Assembly (NCBI GenBank): GCA_949841355.1
Contig: CATKZP010000001.1
Coordinates: 1 to 64,000 of the forward strand
DNA: 64,000 bases
Origin: an uncultured Oscillospiraceae bacterium
GTDB taxonomy: Bacteria > Bacillota > Clostridia > Oscillospirales > Oscillospiraceae
Direction of reading: 5' to 3'
The first letter of the stretch is position 1. The number at the start of each line of letters is the position of its first letter. This document shows, in pieces, positions 17,225 to 27,524 of this stretch. The notes beneath the pieces were generated by a model, which was not told the DNA's origin, ran no database searches, and saw only the letters and a list, made by a program, of their open reading frames with translations. The position numbers and the translations under genes were made by a program.

Positions 17225-17926
17225 TCAGATCTCGTCCCGGTCCTTTTGGTTTCTGATCTCCTCGCGCTGGACGATGAAGATGGCCCGCAGCAGGCGGTCC
17301 TGCTCCTTGGGCGAGAGGGATTCAAACTGGCAGCCGTAGCGGGCCACGCCCATATCGCGCTCCCCCGCCCTGCGCACCTGGCAGCTGAAGCTGAAGGGCT
17401 CCAGCCCCTCCGCCAGGTAGATGCCGGTGATGGACAGCCGGTCGTTTACCATATACTCCTCCCGGCTGGAGATGAGCATTCCGCCGGCGCTCACGTCCAG
17501 AACCTGACAGGGGGCGGCTTTCTTCGCAGGCCCGTTGATGCCCGCCCGGCGGGAGCACAGCGCCGCCGTGTCCGGGCTGATGCTCTGGCGGAAAAAGGCC
17601 CGCTGCTCCTTAGTGTACTTGCTTTCCAGCCGGTCCACCTTCCAGATCAGGTTGGTGCTGCCGCACACCCGGGCATTGACCACCACATTGCCCCGTTCGC
17701 CCTGAAAATAGCGCAGCTTGACCTCTTTGTTATACATCACCGGCGGCAGGCTGTCCCCTCTGGCCTCCCGGAGGACAACCGCGCCGTTGCGCACAGTCTC
17801 CACCTTTCCCACAAAGGTCAGGCGGTTTTCCATGGTCAGAACTTCCACCGTCATGTCGGGGCGCAGGCCGAAGATGGCGGTCACATTGGCCTGGGGGGAC
17901 AGCTGTGTATCGGCTATCTGGTTCAT
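17225..17926 (-). CDS. PilZ-domain protein (YcgR/FlgZ-like layout)
   Basis: Probable c-di-GMP-binding regulator of 233 residues. The N-terminal half (1-110) looks like the YcgR-type flagellar-brake domain. The C-terminal PilZ domain carries the arginine motif RAFFR near residue 109 and DVSAGG near residue 144, the two known c-di-GMP-binding signatures. Such proteins slow or redirect the motor or act on surface processes. It is the last gene of the series and starts 37 bases after the 1218-residue SLH protein, which points to control of surface or motility functions. A GAAAAGGAG site precedes the ATG. Confidence 0.82.
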   Translation of the reverse strand: MNQIADTQLSPQANVTAIFGLRPDMTVEVLTMENRLTFVGKVETVRNGAVVLREARGDSLPPVMYNKEVKLRYFQGERGNVVVNARVCGSTNLIWKVDRLESKYTKEQRAFFRQSISPDTAALCSRRAGINGPAKKAAPCQVLDVSAGGMLISSREEYMVNDRLSITGIYLAEGLEPFSFSCQVRRAGERDMGVARYGCQFESLSPKEQDRLLRAIFIVQREEIRNQKDRDEI

Positions 17927-17963
17927 ATTCCCCGTCTCCTTTTCCTCTGGTTTGTGCCGGCGG

Positions 17964-20900
17964 TCACATGGTCATCACAAAGTGAAGAATCACCGCGATC
18001 TCCGCCCGGGTGATATCGCTGCGGGGATTGAGGCGGCTGCGCTCGTCGCCGTTCACCGCGCCCAGCCGCACCAGGGTGCCCACGGCGTCTCTGGCGTAGT
18101 TGGACACCTCCCGGCTGTCCACGAACCGGGACAGGTCCACAGACGAGCCGTCGCCCAGGCTCCAGCCCGCGGCGGTGAGGGCGTTCTTAATCATCACCAT
18201 GGCGTCCTGCCGGGTCAGGGAGCTGTTGGGCATGAAGTTCGTCCCGTCCCCCTGGACGATGCCCATGCGCTTGGCCGTGGCCACCGCGTTGGCGTAATAG
18301 GCGTTGGTGGGCACGTCGGCAAAGCTGTAGCCGCTGCCGCCGGTGAAGCCGAAGGCCCGGCACAGCATCAGCACGAAGTCCCGGCGAAGCATCTTCTGGT
18401 TGGGCCCGTACTGCCCGGAGGCCACGCCGTTGGTCACCTCGTTCTCATAGAGGTAGTCCACCGCGGCGGCGGCCCAGCTGTGCTTGCCCATGTCGGTGAA
18501 GTAGCGGGACGTGCCGCTGCTGCTCAGGTTGAAGTTAATCCGGCCGCTCACCCGCTCGCCGGTGACGCTGTAGCCGTTGTAAGTCACCGTGGCCGTCCCC
18601 TGGACCCGGCCGCGGGGGACGAAATACAGCTGGTCGATGCTGGGGCTGCCCGAACAGTAATACCGCGCCCCCACGCTCACCAGGGTACCCGTGCCGAAGC
18701 CGCTGTAGTTGGCGTACAGCTGGCCGCTGGTGGCGGCGGGCAGTCCGGTGATCTCGATATAGGACAGCTCGCGGCTGAGCACCGGGCTGCACGCGTTGCG
18801 CATGGTGTTGACGTTCAGCCGGATGGGGCTGGAGCTGCTGGTGGTGTAGTTCACGTCGTTGGGCACCGGGTCGCTCACCTGGACCGTCACCGTGCCGGTG
18901 AAGCTCTGGCCGTTGGCGGCGTAGCCGGTATAGTTGAAGCGGGACGAGCCGCTGTAGCTGCTGTTGGCCACGAAGGAGATATTGCCCACCAGGTTCTGAT
19001 AGCCGGTGCGGTAGTAGGACGTACCGGCGTAAACCCTGCTGCCATAATTCCCGCTGTCGCGGTAGTTATAGTACAGCGTCCCCTGGGTGGAGGCGGGCAG
19101 CTGGAACTGCACGTAGTTCAGCGCCGTTCCCGTGGCGGCTACGCAGGCGTTGTTGAAGTCGTTGGTCTGGAAGAGCACGGGCTTGCCCTTATAGGCGGTA
19201 TACTGGATATTTTGGACCGCGCCCGTGCCATCCAGCCGGATGAACACCGTCCCGGCGAAGGAGGCCCCTCCGGTGCCGATGCCGGTGAAGGGAATGGAGA
19301 CCGTGTCCCCCACCGTGGAGGCGGGGACAAAGCACACATTGCCCACTCCCGGCGTTCCGCTGCGGTAATAGTTGGTGGCGGCGCTCACCGGGTTATTATA
19401 GCTGCCATTGTAGTAATTGTAGTACAGCGTGCCCTGGCTGGAGGAGGGCAGGGTGAAGCGCACATAGTTCAGCGGCTGATTGGTGGCGTTATAGCAGGCC
19501 AAATTAAAGTCGTTGGCCTGGAAATACACCGGGGTTTTCTTCGTGCCCGTATAATTCACCGAGCCGTACCCCGCCTGGGAGGTAACGTCGATGGTGATTT
19601 GGCCGCTGAACGCCGTGCCGCCGGTGCTCACCCCCCGGTAGCTCACCGCCACCGGACCGGAATAGCCCGCCGCCGGGACAAAGCTCACGTTGTCCAGCCT
19701 CTCGCTGCCGCTGAGGCGGTACTGGGTGGTGGACTTCACCCGCTCGCCGTACCCGCCGGTGTAGTTATAGTACAACGTCCCGTAGGACTCGGAGGGCAGG
19801 TAGAAGGTGACGTAGCTCAAGCTCCGGCCCGTTCTGGCCCGGCACACCGCGTCAAAGTCCGAGGAGTTGAACCGGGCGGGCTCCCCCGCCTTGGCGGTGT
19901 AGGAAATCCCTCCGGAGGCGGAACCGCCCGAGCCGCTCACCGGCACTCGGATGGTGCCTGTGACGGACTTGCCATCCACCGTCCAGGCGATATAGCTGAT
20001 GTCCGCGCTGCCGGTGAAGCCGGCCCGCGGCACAAAGGACACCTGGTTCAGCGCCAGCAGGCCCTGGGCTCCGCTGACATAATACGATTCCGTGCTGCCC
20101 ACGCCGGCCCCCGGGTCCGCCTCGGACACGTAGCTGTAGTAAAGCACGCCCTGGGCGGTGGACACCGACAGATTGCTCACATAGCTCAGCGAGCTGTTGT
20201 GCTTGTACCTCACCAGGGAGTTGAGGATACTCACGATGCTGCCGCTGAACTGGGGCTGATCGGGGTTGTTCACGTCAAAGACGGTGGACGCGCTGGTGTT
20301 GGCCAGGTTCATGGGCGTGCCCGCGGCCACGGTGCCCGTCTGGATCAGGCCCATGGTGTCCTCCGACACCGTAACGACGCAGGAGGCGCTGTAGCCGTTG
20401 GCGGTGGTGGCGGTGATCTTGGCGGTGCCGGTCTGGTTCCGGGCGTTTACGACTCCGCCGGTCACGCTGGCAATGGCGGGATTCTCCGAGGTCCAGGTCA
20501 CCGTCTGCCCCACCGCCTCGCCAAAGAAGGTGGGCGTGCCCAGGTTCAGCGTCTTGCCCATGGCCAGGCTGAGGGTGGTGCGGCTCAGGGTGATGCCGGA
20601 CACCGTGAGGGTGAAGCTGTCGGAAAAGGTCTGCCCGCCGCTGGTGGCGGTCACCTTGATGGTGGTCTTGCCCGCCTGGGTCCCGCGGGTCACCAGGCCC
20701 CGCACCCCTGCGGCGGTGGTCTCCACGTGCTTCACGGTGGCCACGGAGGTGTCGGAGCTCTCCCACTTCACGTCGTCCAGGGTGGCGCCCTCCGGGGTCA
20801 GCTTGGCGGTGTATTCCCTGGTGTCGCCGTCGCTCTTGTTCAGCTGGGCGCTGTCGCCAAAGGTGAACTCCAAGCCGGTGGCGGAGACGATCTTTTTGGT

Positions 20901-21620
20901 AACGGTCACCACACACGCGGCCGTCTTATTTCCGTCCGCCGTGGTCACGGTGATGGTGGCGGAGCCTTCCTTGAGGGCGGTGACCGTGGCATCTCGGTTT
21001 GCGCCCGGGGTGACGGTGGCCACGGTCGAGTCGCTGCTCGTCCAGGTCACGTCCCTGTTGGTGGCGTTGGCGGGGGCCACGCTGGCTTGCAGCGCCCCGG
21101 TGTCGCCCACCTGAAGGGACATGGCGGTATTGTCCAGGGTCACGCCGGTGACGGGGACGTTCTGCGGGTATACATCATTGGTAACAACCACATTCATTTC
21201 GTCCGTCACCACGTCGGTCGGATCATTCTTATTGGTCAGCGTAGCGGTGACCACATAATTTCCCAACTCGCCGGGCGTGCTCATCACTGTCTCAAAGCTA
21301 TCCGAGTTATTTACAGTAAAGGTGATCTTATTATCTGTGCTCGCCCAATGGAGCGTGCCGGTGCCTAAAATCCAATCCTGACCTGCGAACTCGATTTTCA
21401 GGCTTGCAGACGTATTGGGCTTTATATAAAGCGTTTCGGTCGTGTTCTCAAATCTTCCATCAGCGGCGTTCACTGTGGACACGATATCAATATTTGTGCC
21501 ACCCTCGCCGCCCTGATCGGCGTCCCCCGGCGCCGCCCACGCGGGCGTGACCACCAGCGAAAGCGCCATCGCCAGAGACAATACCAAAGCGCCGAAGCGG
21601 CGCAAAAAATTTTGTTTCAT
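17964..21620 (-). CDS. SLH-domain surface protein with Big2 domains and five tandem repeats
   Basis: Exported cell-wall-associated protein of 1218 residues. A signal peptide (about 1-29, ending TPAWA) is followed by a variable region, then about three bacterial Ig-like (Big2) domains at about 165-415 (VTGVTLDNTAMSLQVGD; WTSSDSTVATVT). Five tandem repeats of roughly 105 residues follow at about 460-1030; each has a core like QGTLYYNY and NVSFVPA. SLH domains from about 1040 to the end anchor it to secondary wall polymer (FTDMGKHSWAAAAVDYLYEN; FADVPTNAYYANAV). The gene sits between another SLH gene and a PilZ gene. Adhesion or S-layer function is inferred; the repeat family has no name I can give. 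Confidence 0.85.
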   Translation of the reverse strand: MKQNFLRRFGALVLSLAMALSLVVTPAWAAPGDADQGGEGGTNIDIVSTVNAADGRFENTTETLYIKPNTSASLKIEFAGQDWILGTGTLHWASTDNKITFTVNNSDSFETVMSTPGELGNYVVTATLTNKNDPTDVVTDEMNVVVTNDVYPQNVPVTGVTLDNTAMSLQVGDTGALQASVAPANATNRDVTWTSSDSTVATVTPGANRDATVTALKEGSATITVTTADGNKTAACVVTVTKKIVSATGLEFTFGDSAQLNKSDGDTREYTAKLTPEGATLDDVKWESSDTSVATVKHVETTAAGVRGLVTRGTQAGKTTIKVTATSGGQTFSDSFTLTVSGITLSRTTLSLAMGKTLNLGTPTFFGEAVGQTVTWTSENPAIASVTGGVVNARNQTGTAKITATTANGYSASCVVTVSEDTMGLIQTGTVAAGTPMNLANTSASTVFDVNNPDQPQFSGSIVSILNSLVRYKHNSSLSYVSNLSVSTAQGVLYYSYVSEADPGAGVGSTESYYVSGAQGLLALNQVSFVPRAGFTGSADISYIAWTVDGKSVTGTIRVPVSGSGGSASGGISYTAKAGEPARFNSSDFDAVCRARTGRSLSYVTFYLPSESYGTLYYNYTGGYGERVKSTTQYRLSGSERLDNVSFVPAAGYSGPVAVSYRGVSTGGTAFSGQITIDVTSQAGYGSVNYTGTKKTPVYFQANDFNLACYNATNQPLNYVRFTLPSSSQGTLYYNYYNGSYNNPVSAATNYYRSGTPGVGNVCFVPASTVGDTVSIPFTGIGTGGASFAGTVFIRLDGTGAVQNIQYTAYKGKPVLFQTNDFNNACVAATGTALNYVQFQLPASTQGTLYYNYRDSGNYGSRVYAGTSYYRTGYQNLVGNISFVANSSYSGSSRFNYTGYAANGQSFTGTVTVQVSDPVPNDVNYTTSSSSPIRLNVNTMRNACSPVLSRELSYIEITGLPAATSGQLYANYSGFGTGTLVSVGARYYCSGSPSIDQLYFVPRGRVQGTATVTYNGYSVTGERVSGRINFNLSSSGTSRYFTDMGKHSWAAAAVDYLYENEVTNGVASGQYGPNQKMLRRDFVLMLCRAFGFTGGSGYSFADVPTNAYYANAVATAKRMGIVQGDGTNFMPNSSLTRQDAMVMIKNALTAAGWSLGDGSSVDLSRFVDSREVSNYARDAVGTLVRLGAVNGDERSRLNPRSDITRAEIAVILHFVMTM

Positions 21621-21658
21621 AGCTCTAACTCCTTTGAGTCCTTTGAGTTCATGCTGGA

Positions 21659-21687
21659 AGCCGGGGGGCGGGGTACGCCCCCCGGCT
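21659..21687 (-). terminator. GC-rich hairpin between the two SLH genes
   Basis: AGCCGGGGGGCG pairs perfectly with CGCCCCCCGGCT around a 5-nt loop, 11 bases after the stop of the larger SLH gene. No T-run follows, so it is more likely partial attenuation or an mRNA processing/stability element than full termination. Confidence 0.45.
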
Positions 21688-21698
21688 GGGAAGGTTGC

Positions 21699-24600
21699 TT
21701 ACTTTTCCCGGGCGTCCCAGGAGGCTGTCACGTTCAGGCTGGCCTCGTATTTCGCGGGGTCCGACCCGGCCACCTTCTTCACCTGCACGGTGACGGTGAG
21801 GGGGGTGCGGTTCACGCCGTTGCCGTCCTTGTCGCAGACGGTGCCGGCGAAGGAGATACCGAAGCCGTTCTGCACATTGGTCACGTCCAGCTCGATCACG
21901 GAGATGGGCGCCTTCGACACCGCCGTAGTGTGCGACGTCTCATAGTGCGCTTTCACGCCGGAAAGCTCCGTGGTGGTAATGATGCTGCCCAGCGAGGCGT
22001 ATTTCTTCGCGTCATGGCCGGTTCCCAGCAGCGCGCACCCGTCCACGGGCAGGGTGGTCTGCTCGCTCCCGGACTTGGTGTTGGAATACAGGCCCTCGGT
22101 GAACACCAGGCTGATGGTGCCGCTCTTGATCTGGTCGGTGTCGTTATTGTTTGCGTCCTTCACCCATTCCTTCACCGCGATGATGGCGCTGGACACCATG
22201 GGCGGGTTCTTATCCACGGTCTGCACCGGGCGCACCGCCCGGAAGGCGTCGCCGGAGCCCAGGGCGCTCTTGCCCACCGCCAGGAAGGTGTAATAGTTCC
22301 CGTCCACCATGCCGGTGCAGGCGATGCGGTTGGCGGTCCCGCCGTTGCCCGCCACGGTGACGCGCTTGGGTCCGCCCGTCATGACCACGGTGGTGCCCGT
22401 CACCTCTTGGTTGCGGATCAGTCCGGCCACGGTGTCCTTGCCTCTGCTGCTGGCGTACTCGTCGAACACGCTGCCCATGTAAACGCCGTTGTTGTAAACG
22501 GGGGTGGTCAGGGCGTCCAGCACGGTCGTGACATTGGTGTAGCCGGCGGGGGCGGTGGCAGTATCCGTCATGGCCGAATTGCCCCAGAATCCGCCCCGCA
22601 GCTGCGCGTCCTCGCTGCCGCTGCGCACCAGGATATAGTGCAGGTCGGTGGTGCGGTCCACCTCAATGTTCACGTTGGTGCCGCTGATGCTGGCGTTGAT
22701 GTCGGGCGTCACGGACTCCTGGGTGACAAAGCGGTAGCACTCGGCATACTGGGAATAGATGGCGGAAGTGCCCTTGGTCACCATATACACATAGTACAGG
22801 GTGTTGGGGTCCAGGTCCTGGAGGGTTATGGTGGCGGACACGTTGGCCTCCATCTGGGGGGTGACGCCAAAGCGCACCTTGCCGCTGAACTTGCCGTTGG
22901 TAATCGTGCTCACGCCGGGCGCGGACAGCATCAGACGTGTGGTGCCTGTCTCCGTCGCCTTTTTATCGCCCGCCCTAGGCACATCCGTGCTGGGCATGGG
23001 CTGGCCGGATTTGGGTATCTGGACCTGTTTCGTGTCATTGGGGTTCAGACCTATGCCCGCCATGGACGGCATCACCGGGCAGCTGTAGCTGGCGGCTTTC
23101 GCGATGTCGGTCTCTCCCAGCTGGCCGGAGGGAACGATATCCTTTCCGCTCGCGTCCTTCAGGGCCAGCGGAACCGCCACGTAGTAGACCTGGCCGGACC
23201 GGTCCAGCATGACCTCGATCTCCGCGCCGATGTCCCCCGCCTCGATCTGGGGATAGTTCTCCACCAGCTGGGGGGGCTCGGTGTCGCTGAACTGTTTGCG
23301 GATCACCCGGGGGTCAGGGTTGCCGATAGAGCTCACGTTTTCCTCACGCTGGCAGGTCTCCCAGTCGCTTTGGTAGCTGCCGTTGGCCAGGTTGCTCAGG
23401 CCTAGGGTAGGCCCGGCCACCACCATGATCTTCACCGTCACCCGCCGGTTCCAGGCGGTGTCGTCGGTGATGTCCCCGATGGCCGTCACCTGGATGGCGA
23501 ATTCAATGTCCTGTGTCAGCTGGTTCAGCGGGGTAAAGGTCAGCTTGCCGTTCTCCCGCTGGAAGACGCTGCGCAGGCTCTGGTAGGCGAAGCCGTCTCC
23601 CCCCGCGCCGCTGACGTTGATGCTGCTGGAGCCCTCAAACTTCCAGTCAGTCGCGCCCTCCGCTCTGGAGTACAGGTCGTAGCTCATGGTGGTATCCGTC
23701 CAGATGAGCATATCCCAATACATGGAGGACTCCACCATGCTGGTCGTGCTGGCGGGGTCCAGCACGAAGTTGAAGTCGATGCGGTCCTTTTTGCCGATGG
23801 GTACGGGGCTGATGGCCGAAGAGGTGCCCATATTCACGTTCACCTGGGCAAACATCGTCTTGAAGTGCTCCAGCTCCACCTGGCGCTCTTCCTGGTTCTT
23901 GTCGTTGAGCAGCCGGTTGGGCTTGGTGGCGGTGTCATAGATGTCGTTCAGCCAGAAATAGTACTCCGCGCCGCTCTTCAAATGCAGAGCGCTCTTGTTC
24001 CCCTCCCGATCGTCGGTGGTGGGGAGGCATACCACTACGCTGCCGTTCTCCGTCTCCACCCGGGCGTAGCGGAAGTCGATGGTCCAGTTCTGGCCCACGG
24101 TGGCCTCATTGTCCCTGTTTCGGACCGTCGCCGTCTCATGGTTTCCGGTGGGGGACACATATCTGAGAATAATGTGCTGGCTGAGCACGTCGGCCATTTC
24201 ATTGCGGGCCTTTTTCAGGTTTTCCGCCAGCTCCGGGGTCCTGCCGTTGTCCTCGTAGGCTTTCCGGGCCTCTTCCACCTTGGCGTACAGCTCCAAGAAC
24301 ACATTTTCGCCCGGGTTGGGCCCGCCCTTAACGGACTCGGAGAACACCAGCCTGATATCGGTGTCCGCCATAGGCTCGTTCTTCTTGTTGCCGTTATTCT
24401 TGGTGAACTCCTGCTTCACGGTGGGGTTCTCGGTGTCGGTGGTCTTGACCTCGTATTCCTTCACCGCCTCGGAGTAGTTCCCCGCCTTGTCCTTGGCCAG
24501 ATAGTACAGGGTATAGTTGTTGGTGCCGGTGGTCTTGGAGTTCAGCCCGGAGATAGCGAATTTGATCTCCGTCTCCGCCTTGCTGGCGTTGCTGGAGCCC

Positions 24601-26840
24601 TTCTTCAAGGCGCCCACGCCCGACTCCACCTTGATCTTGGTCAGCTTGCCGGTCATGCCCTCTTCCTTCTCGGCCTTGGTGATGAAGGCCTCGTCGGTGG
24701 AGGGAACGATGGCCCAGTACAGGGTGGCCGGCTCGTTCACCGTGTAGGTGATTCCCGCGGAGGTGGCCTGGAAGTCGTGCTGCCACAGGCTGGTGACAAT
24801 GGGCGGGGTATTGTCGTCGGTGGTAAAGGTGAGCTTCTTCACCGCGGAGCTCTTGGACCCGTCGTAATCAGTGAGCCACAGGTAGAGGTCGTACTTGGTA
24901 ACCTCATCCAGCCTGACGGCATTTACCTGAATGGGATGGGTGACGTTCTTCACCACGTTCACCGAGCCATAGCCCAGATTGCCGCTGATGGCGCCGCTCT
25001 TGAACTCGTTGGGGGTGGGGGCGCTGCTGCCGGCGGGCAGCAGGGCGTAGTACATCCGGCAGCTCTTGTTGGTCATGACGGTGACCTGGGCCAGATCCAC
25101 GCTGGTCTTGGTCATCACCGGGTAGCCGGAGGTGAACGCAGGCACCGTATTGTCAGGCGTGGTAAAGGCCGCGACCTTCACGGGGCTGCGGTTGTCCCGC
25201 CCGTCCACCAGGATGGCGGAGACGTAGTAGGAGCCGTCGGGCGTCAGCCCGTTCACCTGGGCGGTGAACTCCGTGTTGGAGGCGGTGACCTTCACGGTGC
25301 CCGCCTTGAGAATCTTGCCGCCGTAGACGGGAGGCTCCAGCAGGTCCTTTTCGCTCACAGAGCCGTCGGACACCGCGGAGACCGCCCAGTGGATGGTGCC
25401 CGCCTTGTTGGTGCTGAACACCATGGTGGCGGAATTGGGGGCCACGTTCTTCACCGCGGGGTAGCCCGCCAGCAGCTTGGGATCGGCGGAGGACTCAGCG
25501 CCGGTCACGCTGTCCATCTCAATGCCGTCGACGTTGGCGGTGATGCCGGGACGAATGTCGATCTTGTCGGGCAGCATCTCCACCTTGCAGCCCGGCGCGC
25601 CCACGTTGAGGTTTTTAATATCCCCGCCGCCGGTCACTTCGGTGGCCACGTCCAGGTTGAGCTCGCCCACCCGGGCGCCGTTGTCGATAATCACCTTGGA
25701 CTCGGTGGCGTTCTCGTCCACGGTGACCTTTTCCGCGTAGCCCCGGGCGATCTGAAGGGTGGACTTGGGGGTGAAGTTTTTGATCTCCTGCAAATTGCCG
25801 GCCACCTGGAGCAGAGTGCCCTCCTCGCCGTCCTGCTGGATGAGGGCCAGGCCGTGGCCCTCGGAGGAGGCATCCTCCACGTAGGCGTTGGTACGCACGC
25901 TGGTGATGGGGATATCGGTGTGGCCCTCGGCGCGGACGCTGACAAACTGATTGGCGATGCTGTCCACCACCATCTCGTCGGCGGTCACGTTGCGCAGGAT
26001 CACGCTGCTGTGGCTGGAATTGCTCTCACCCGCGCCGCTGACCACGATCTGGCCCAGCACCTCCACGTTTTCCAGCAGCACGTCTCCCAGGTCGATGCCG
26101 CCGGTGAGGTAGAGATTGCCCGCGATAACGGTGTTGCGCAGGGTGACGCCGGAGGTGTTGATGGTCACATTTCCGTACACGCTGCCCAGGGTGTGCTCGC
26201 CCTTCTCCTGAATGGGTGTGCCGATGGCCCGGGCCAGCATGGCGGCCACCTCGCCCCGGGTGATGTTGCGCATCGGCTTGAATGTGCCGTCCTCATAGCC
26301 GCTGATGACCCCCTGGGCCACCGCCGCGCCGATGAGCCCCCGGCTCCAGTCGCTGAGGGTGCGGCTGTCGGAGAAGCCCAATGTCTCGCCGGTGGTGCCC
26401 CGAAGCATCAGGTTCCGGGACAGCAGCACCGCGGCCTGCTCCCGGGTGAGGGGATCGTTGGGGGCGGCGGTAGTGGGGCTGGTCCCCTTGAAGTAGCCGA
26501 TGTTATAGCCGATGTCGATGTCATCGTAGAACCAGTCCTTGGAGCGCACGTCGGTGAACGGCATCCCGTCCAGCTCGTCGTAGCCGTAGGCCCGGTTCAT
26601 CATGGCGACGAACTCGGCGCGGGTGATACTGCTGTCCAGACGCAGCGCGCCGCTGGTGTCGCCCCGCATCACGCCCCAATCTATCAGCTTCTGCGCATAG
26701 GGCATGGCCCAGTTCTCAGCGGCCTGGGCCGGCAGAGTCAGCCCGGGCAGAAGGCCCAGGATCAGGGTAAGCACCAATATGCCGGCCACATGCCGGCGCA
26801 GACGGTGCCAGATGGTTTGATTGCTGCTGTTCTTTCTCAT
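21699..26840 (-). CDS. Very large SLH-domain cell-wall protein
   Basis: Exported surface protein of 1713 residues. The signal peptide includes VAGILVLTLILGLLPGLTLP and ends near AQAAENW. Three SLH domains occupy about residues 30-215 (ITRAEFVAMMNRAYG, LTREQAAVLLSRN, ITRGEVAAMLARAIG) and would bind wall polymer. A beta-helix-like stretch with short periodic repeats follows (GNVTINTSGVTLRNTVIAGN, continuing to about 430), then many Ig/FN3-like beta domains to the end. An upstream in-frame ATG exists at 26852, but the start at 26840 is better spaced from AAAGGA. It lies 70 bases after a PilZ gene and 78 before the second SLH gene. No enzymatic motif is seen; a structural or adhesive role is inferred. 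Confidence 0.82.
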   Translation of the reverse strand: MRKNSSNQTIWHRLRRHVAGILVLTLILGLLPGLTLPAQAAENWAMPYAQKLIDWGVMRGDTSGALRLDSSITRAEFVAMMNRAYGYDELDGMPFTDVRSKDWFYDDIDIGYNIGYFKGTSPTTAAPNDPLTREQAAVLLSRNLMLRGTTGETLGFSDSRTLSDWSRGLIGAAVAQGVISGYEDGTFKPMRNITRGEVAAMLARAIGTPIQEKGEHTLGSVYGNVTINTSGVTLRNTVIAGNLYLTGGIDLGDVLLENVEVLGQIVVSGAGESNSSHSSVILRNVTADEMVVDSIANQFVSVRAEGHTDIPITSVRTNAYVEDASSEGHGLALIQQDGEEGTLLQVAGNLQEIKNFTPKSTLQIARGYAEKVTVDENATESKVIIDNGARVGELNLDVATEVTGGGDIKNLNVGAPGCKVEMLPDKIDIRPGITANVDGIEMDSVTGAESSADPKLLAGYPAVKNVAPNSATMVFSTNKAGTIHWAVSAVSDGSVSEKDLLEPPVYGGKILKAGTVKVTASNTEFTAQVNGLTPDGSYYVSAILVDGRDNRSPVKVAAFTTPDNTVPAFTSGYPVMTKTSVDLAQVTVMTNKSCRMYYALLPAGSSAPTPNEFKSGAISGNLGYGSVNVVKNVTHPIQVNAVRLDEVTKYDLYLWLTDYDGSKSSAVKKLTFTTDDNTPPIVTSLWQHDFQATSAGITYTVNEPATLYWAIVPSTDEAFITKAEKEEGMTGKLTKIKVESGVGALKKGSSNASKAETEIKFAISGLNSKTTGTNNYTLYYLAKDKAGNYSEAVKEYEVKTTDTENPTVKQEFTKNNGNKKNEPMADTDIRLVFSESVKGGPNPGENVFLELYAKVEEARKAYEDNGRTPELAENLKKARNEMADVLSQHIILRYVSPTGNHETATVRNRDNEATVGQNWTIDFRYARVETENGSVVVCLPTTDDREGNKSALHLKSGAEYYFWLNDIYDTATKPNRLLNDKNQEERQVELEHFKTMFAQVNVNMGTSSAISPVPIGKKDRIDFNFVLDPASTTSMVESSMYWDMLIWTDTTMSYDLYSRAEGATDWKFEGSSSINVSGAGGDGFAYQSLRSVFQRENGKLTFTPLNQLTQDIEFAIQVTAIGDITDDTAWNRRVTVKIMVVAGPTLGLSNLANGSYQSDWETCQREENVSSIGNPDPRVIRKQFSDTEPPQLVENYPQIEAGDIGAEIEVMLDRSGQVYYVAVPLALKDASGKDIVPSGQLGETDIAKAASYSCPVMPSMAGIGLNPNDTKQVQIPKSGQPMPSTDVPRAGDKKATETGTTRLMLSAPGVSTITNGKFSGKVRFGVTPQMEANVSATITLQDLDPNTLYYVYMVTKGTSAIYSQYAECYRFVTQESVTPDINASISGTNVNIEVDRTTDLHYILVRSGSEDAQLRGGFWGNSAMTDTATAPAGYTNVTTVLDALTTPVYNNGVYMGSVFDEYASSRGKDTVAGLIRNQEVTGTTVVMTGGPKRVTVAGNGGTANRIACTGMVDGNYYTFLAVGKSALGSGDAFRAVRPVQTVDKNPPMVSSAIIAVKEWVKDANNNDTDQIKSGTISLVFTEGLYSNTKSGSEQTTLPVDGCALLGTGHDAKKYASLGSIITTTELSGVKAHYETSHTTAVSKAPISVIELDVTNVQNGFGISFAGTVCDKDGNGVNRTPLTVTVQVKKVAGSDPAKYEASLNVTASWDAREK

Positions 26841-26910
26841 GAGTATGACCATTCCTTTCCGGCGCGCCCCGTGGAAGCGCCTGTCCGTTCCATAAACCGC
26901 TCGCCGCCGC

Positions 26911-27522
26911 TCAGGCGCCCGGCCCTGTGGGCTTGGGCCGCCCCCGCAGCTGTAAATTGAATACCGCTTCCCGGAGGATTGTCTCCTCATCATTGCAAAG
27001 ATCCACAAACTTGGCCGCGTACAGCACGCTGGAGGCCCGCTCGGTGGGCCGGATGCCCAGCACCTGGCAGCACAGCACCAGCGGCTGGCTGGTGACGGGG
27101 ACGATGATCTCCAGCTGCTCCTTCACCTGGAGAGAGTGGTCGGTAAAAAACGCAATCCCCCCGGCGCTCAGGTCGTTAGACTCCACCTCCCTGCGCCCGG
27201 CCCATCCTCCGCTCAGGGGATAGATCAGGCTTTTGAAGTGGACCACCACCCGCAGATTCTTGCGCATATCGTGGGCGTCCGTATTGATTTTGGTGACCTC
27301 CAGCTGGATCATATCGTTTCGGCTGCGCACGATAATCCCTTCGTAGGAGGGCCCGGTGTCCATAATGGACAGCAGCTTCAGCCTTTTATGGGCCAAAATC
27401 TCGTCGATTCTGCCGTCCTCCACCTGGATCTGCCAGTACTGGCCTCCGGTGCCCCCCTGGACCCGGCCGCGGGCGATGGGGGTTCCCTTGCTGTCCAGCA
27501 TCAGATATAAGCTCTGCTCCAT
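26911..27522 (-). CDS. PilZ-domain protein
   Basis: Probable c-di-GMP receptor of 203 residues. A YcgR-like N-terminal half (about 1-85) precedes a PilZ domain whose arginine site falls in MRKNLRVVV (about 87-95) and whose second signature is NDLSAGG (about 117-123). It resembles the 233-residue PilZ protein at the other end of the same operon. ATG at 27522 is preferred to GTG at 27528 because AGGAGG is 7 bases ahead of it. It overlaps the preceding flhB-like stop region closely, so the genes are translationally linked. Confidence 0.8.
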   Translation of the reverse strand: MEQSLYLMLDSKGTPIARGRVQGGTGGQYWQIQVEDGRIDEILAHKRLKLLSIMDTGPSYEGIIVRSRNDMIQLEVTKINTDAHDMRKNLRVVVHFKSLIYPLSGGWAGRREVESNDLSAGGIAFFTDHSLQVKEQLEIIVPVTSQPLVLCCQVLGIRPTERASSVLYAAKFVDLCNDEETILREAVFNLQLRGRPKPTGPGA

Positions 27523-27524
27523 CC

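Noticed and set aside
18550-20240. CRISPR-like spacing of repeats
   Set aside because: The repeats are protein-level, about 315 bases long and divergent in DNA, inside an open frame.
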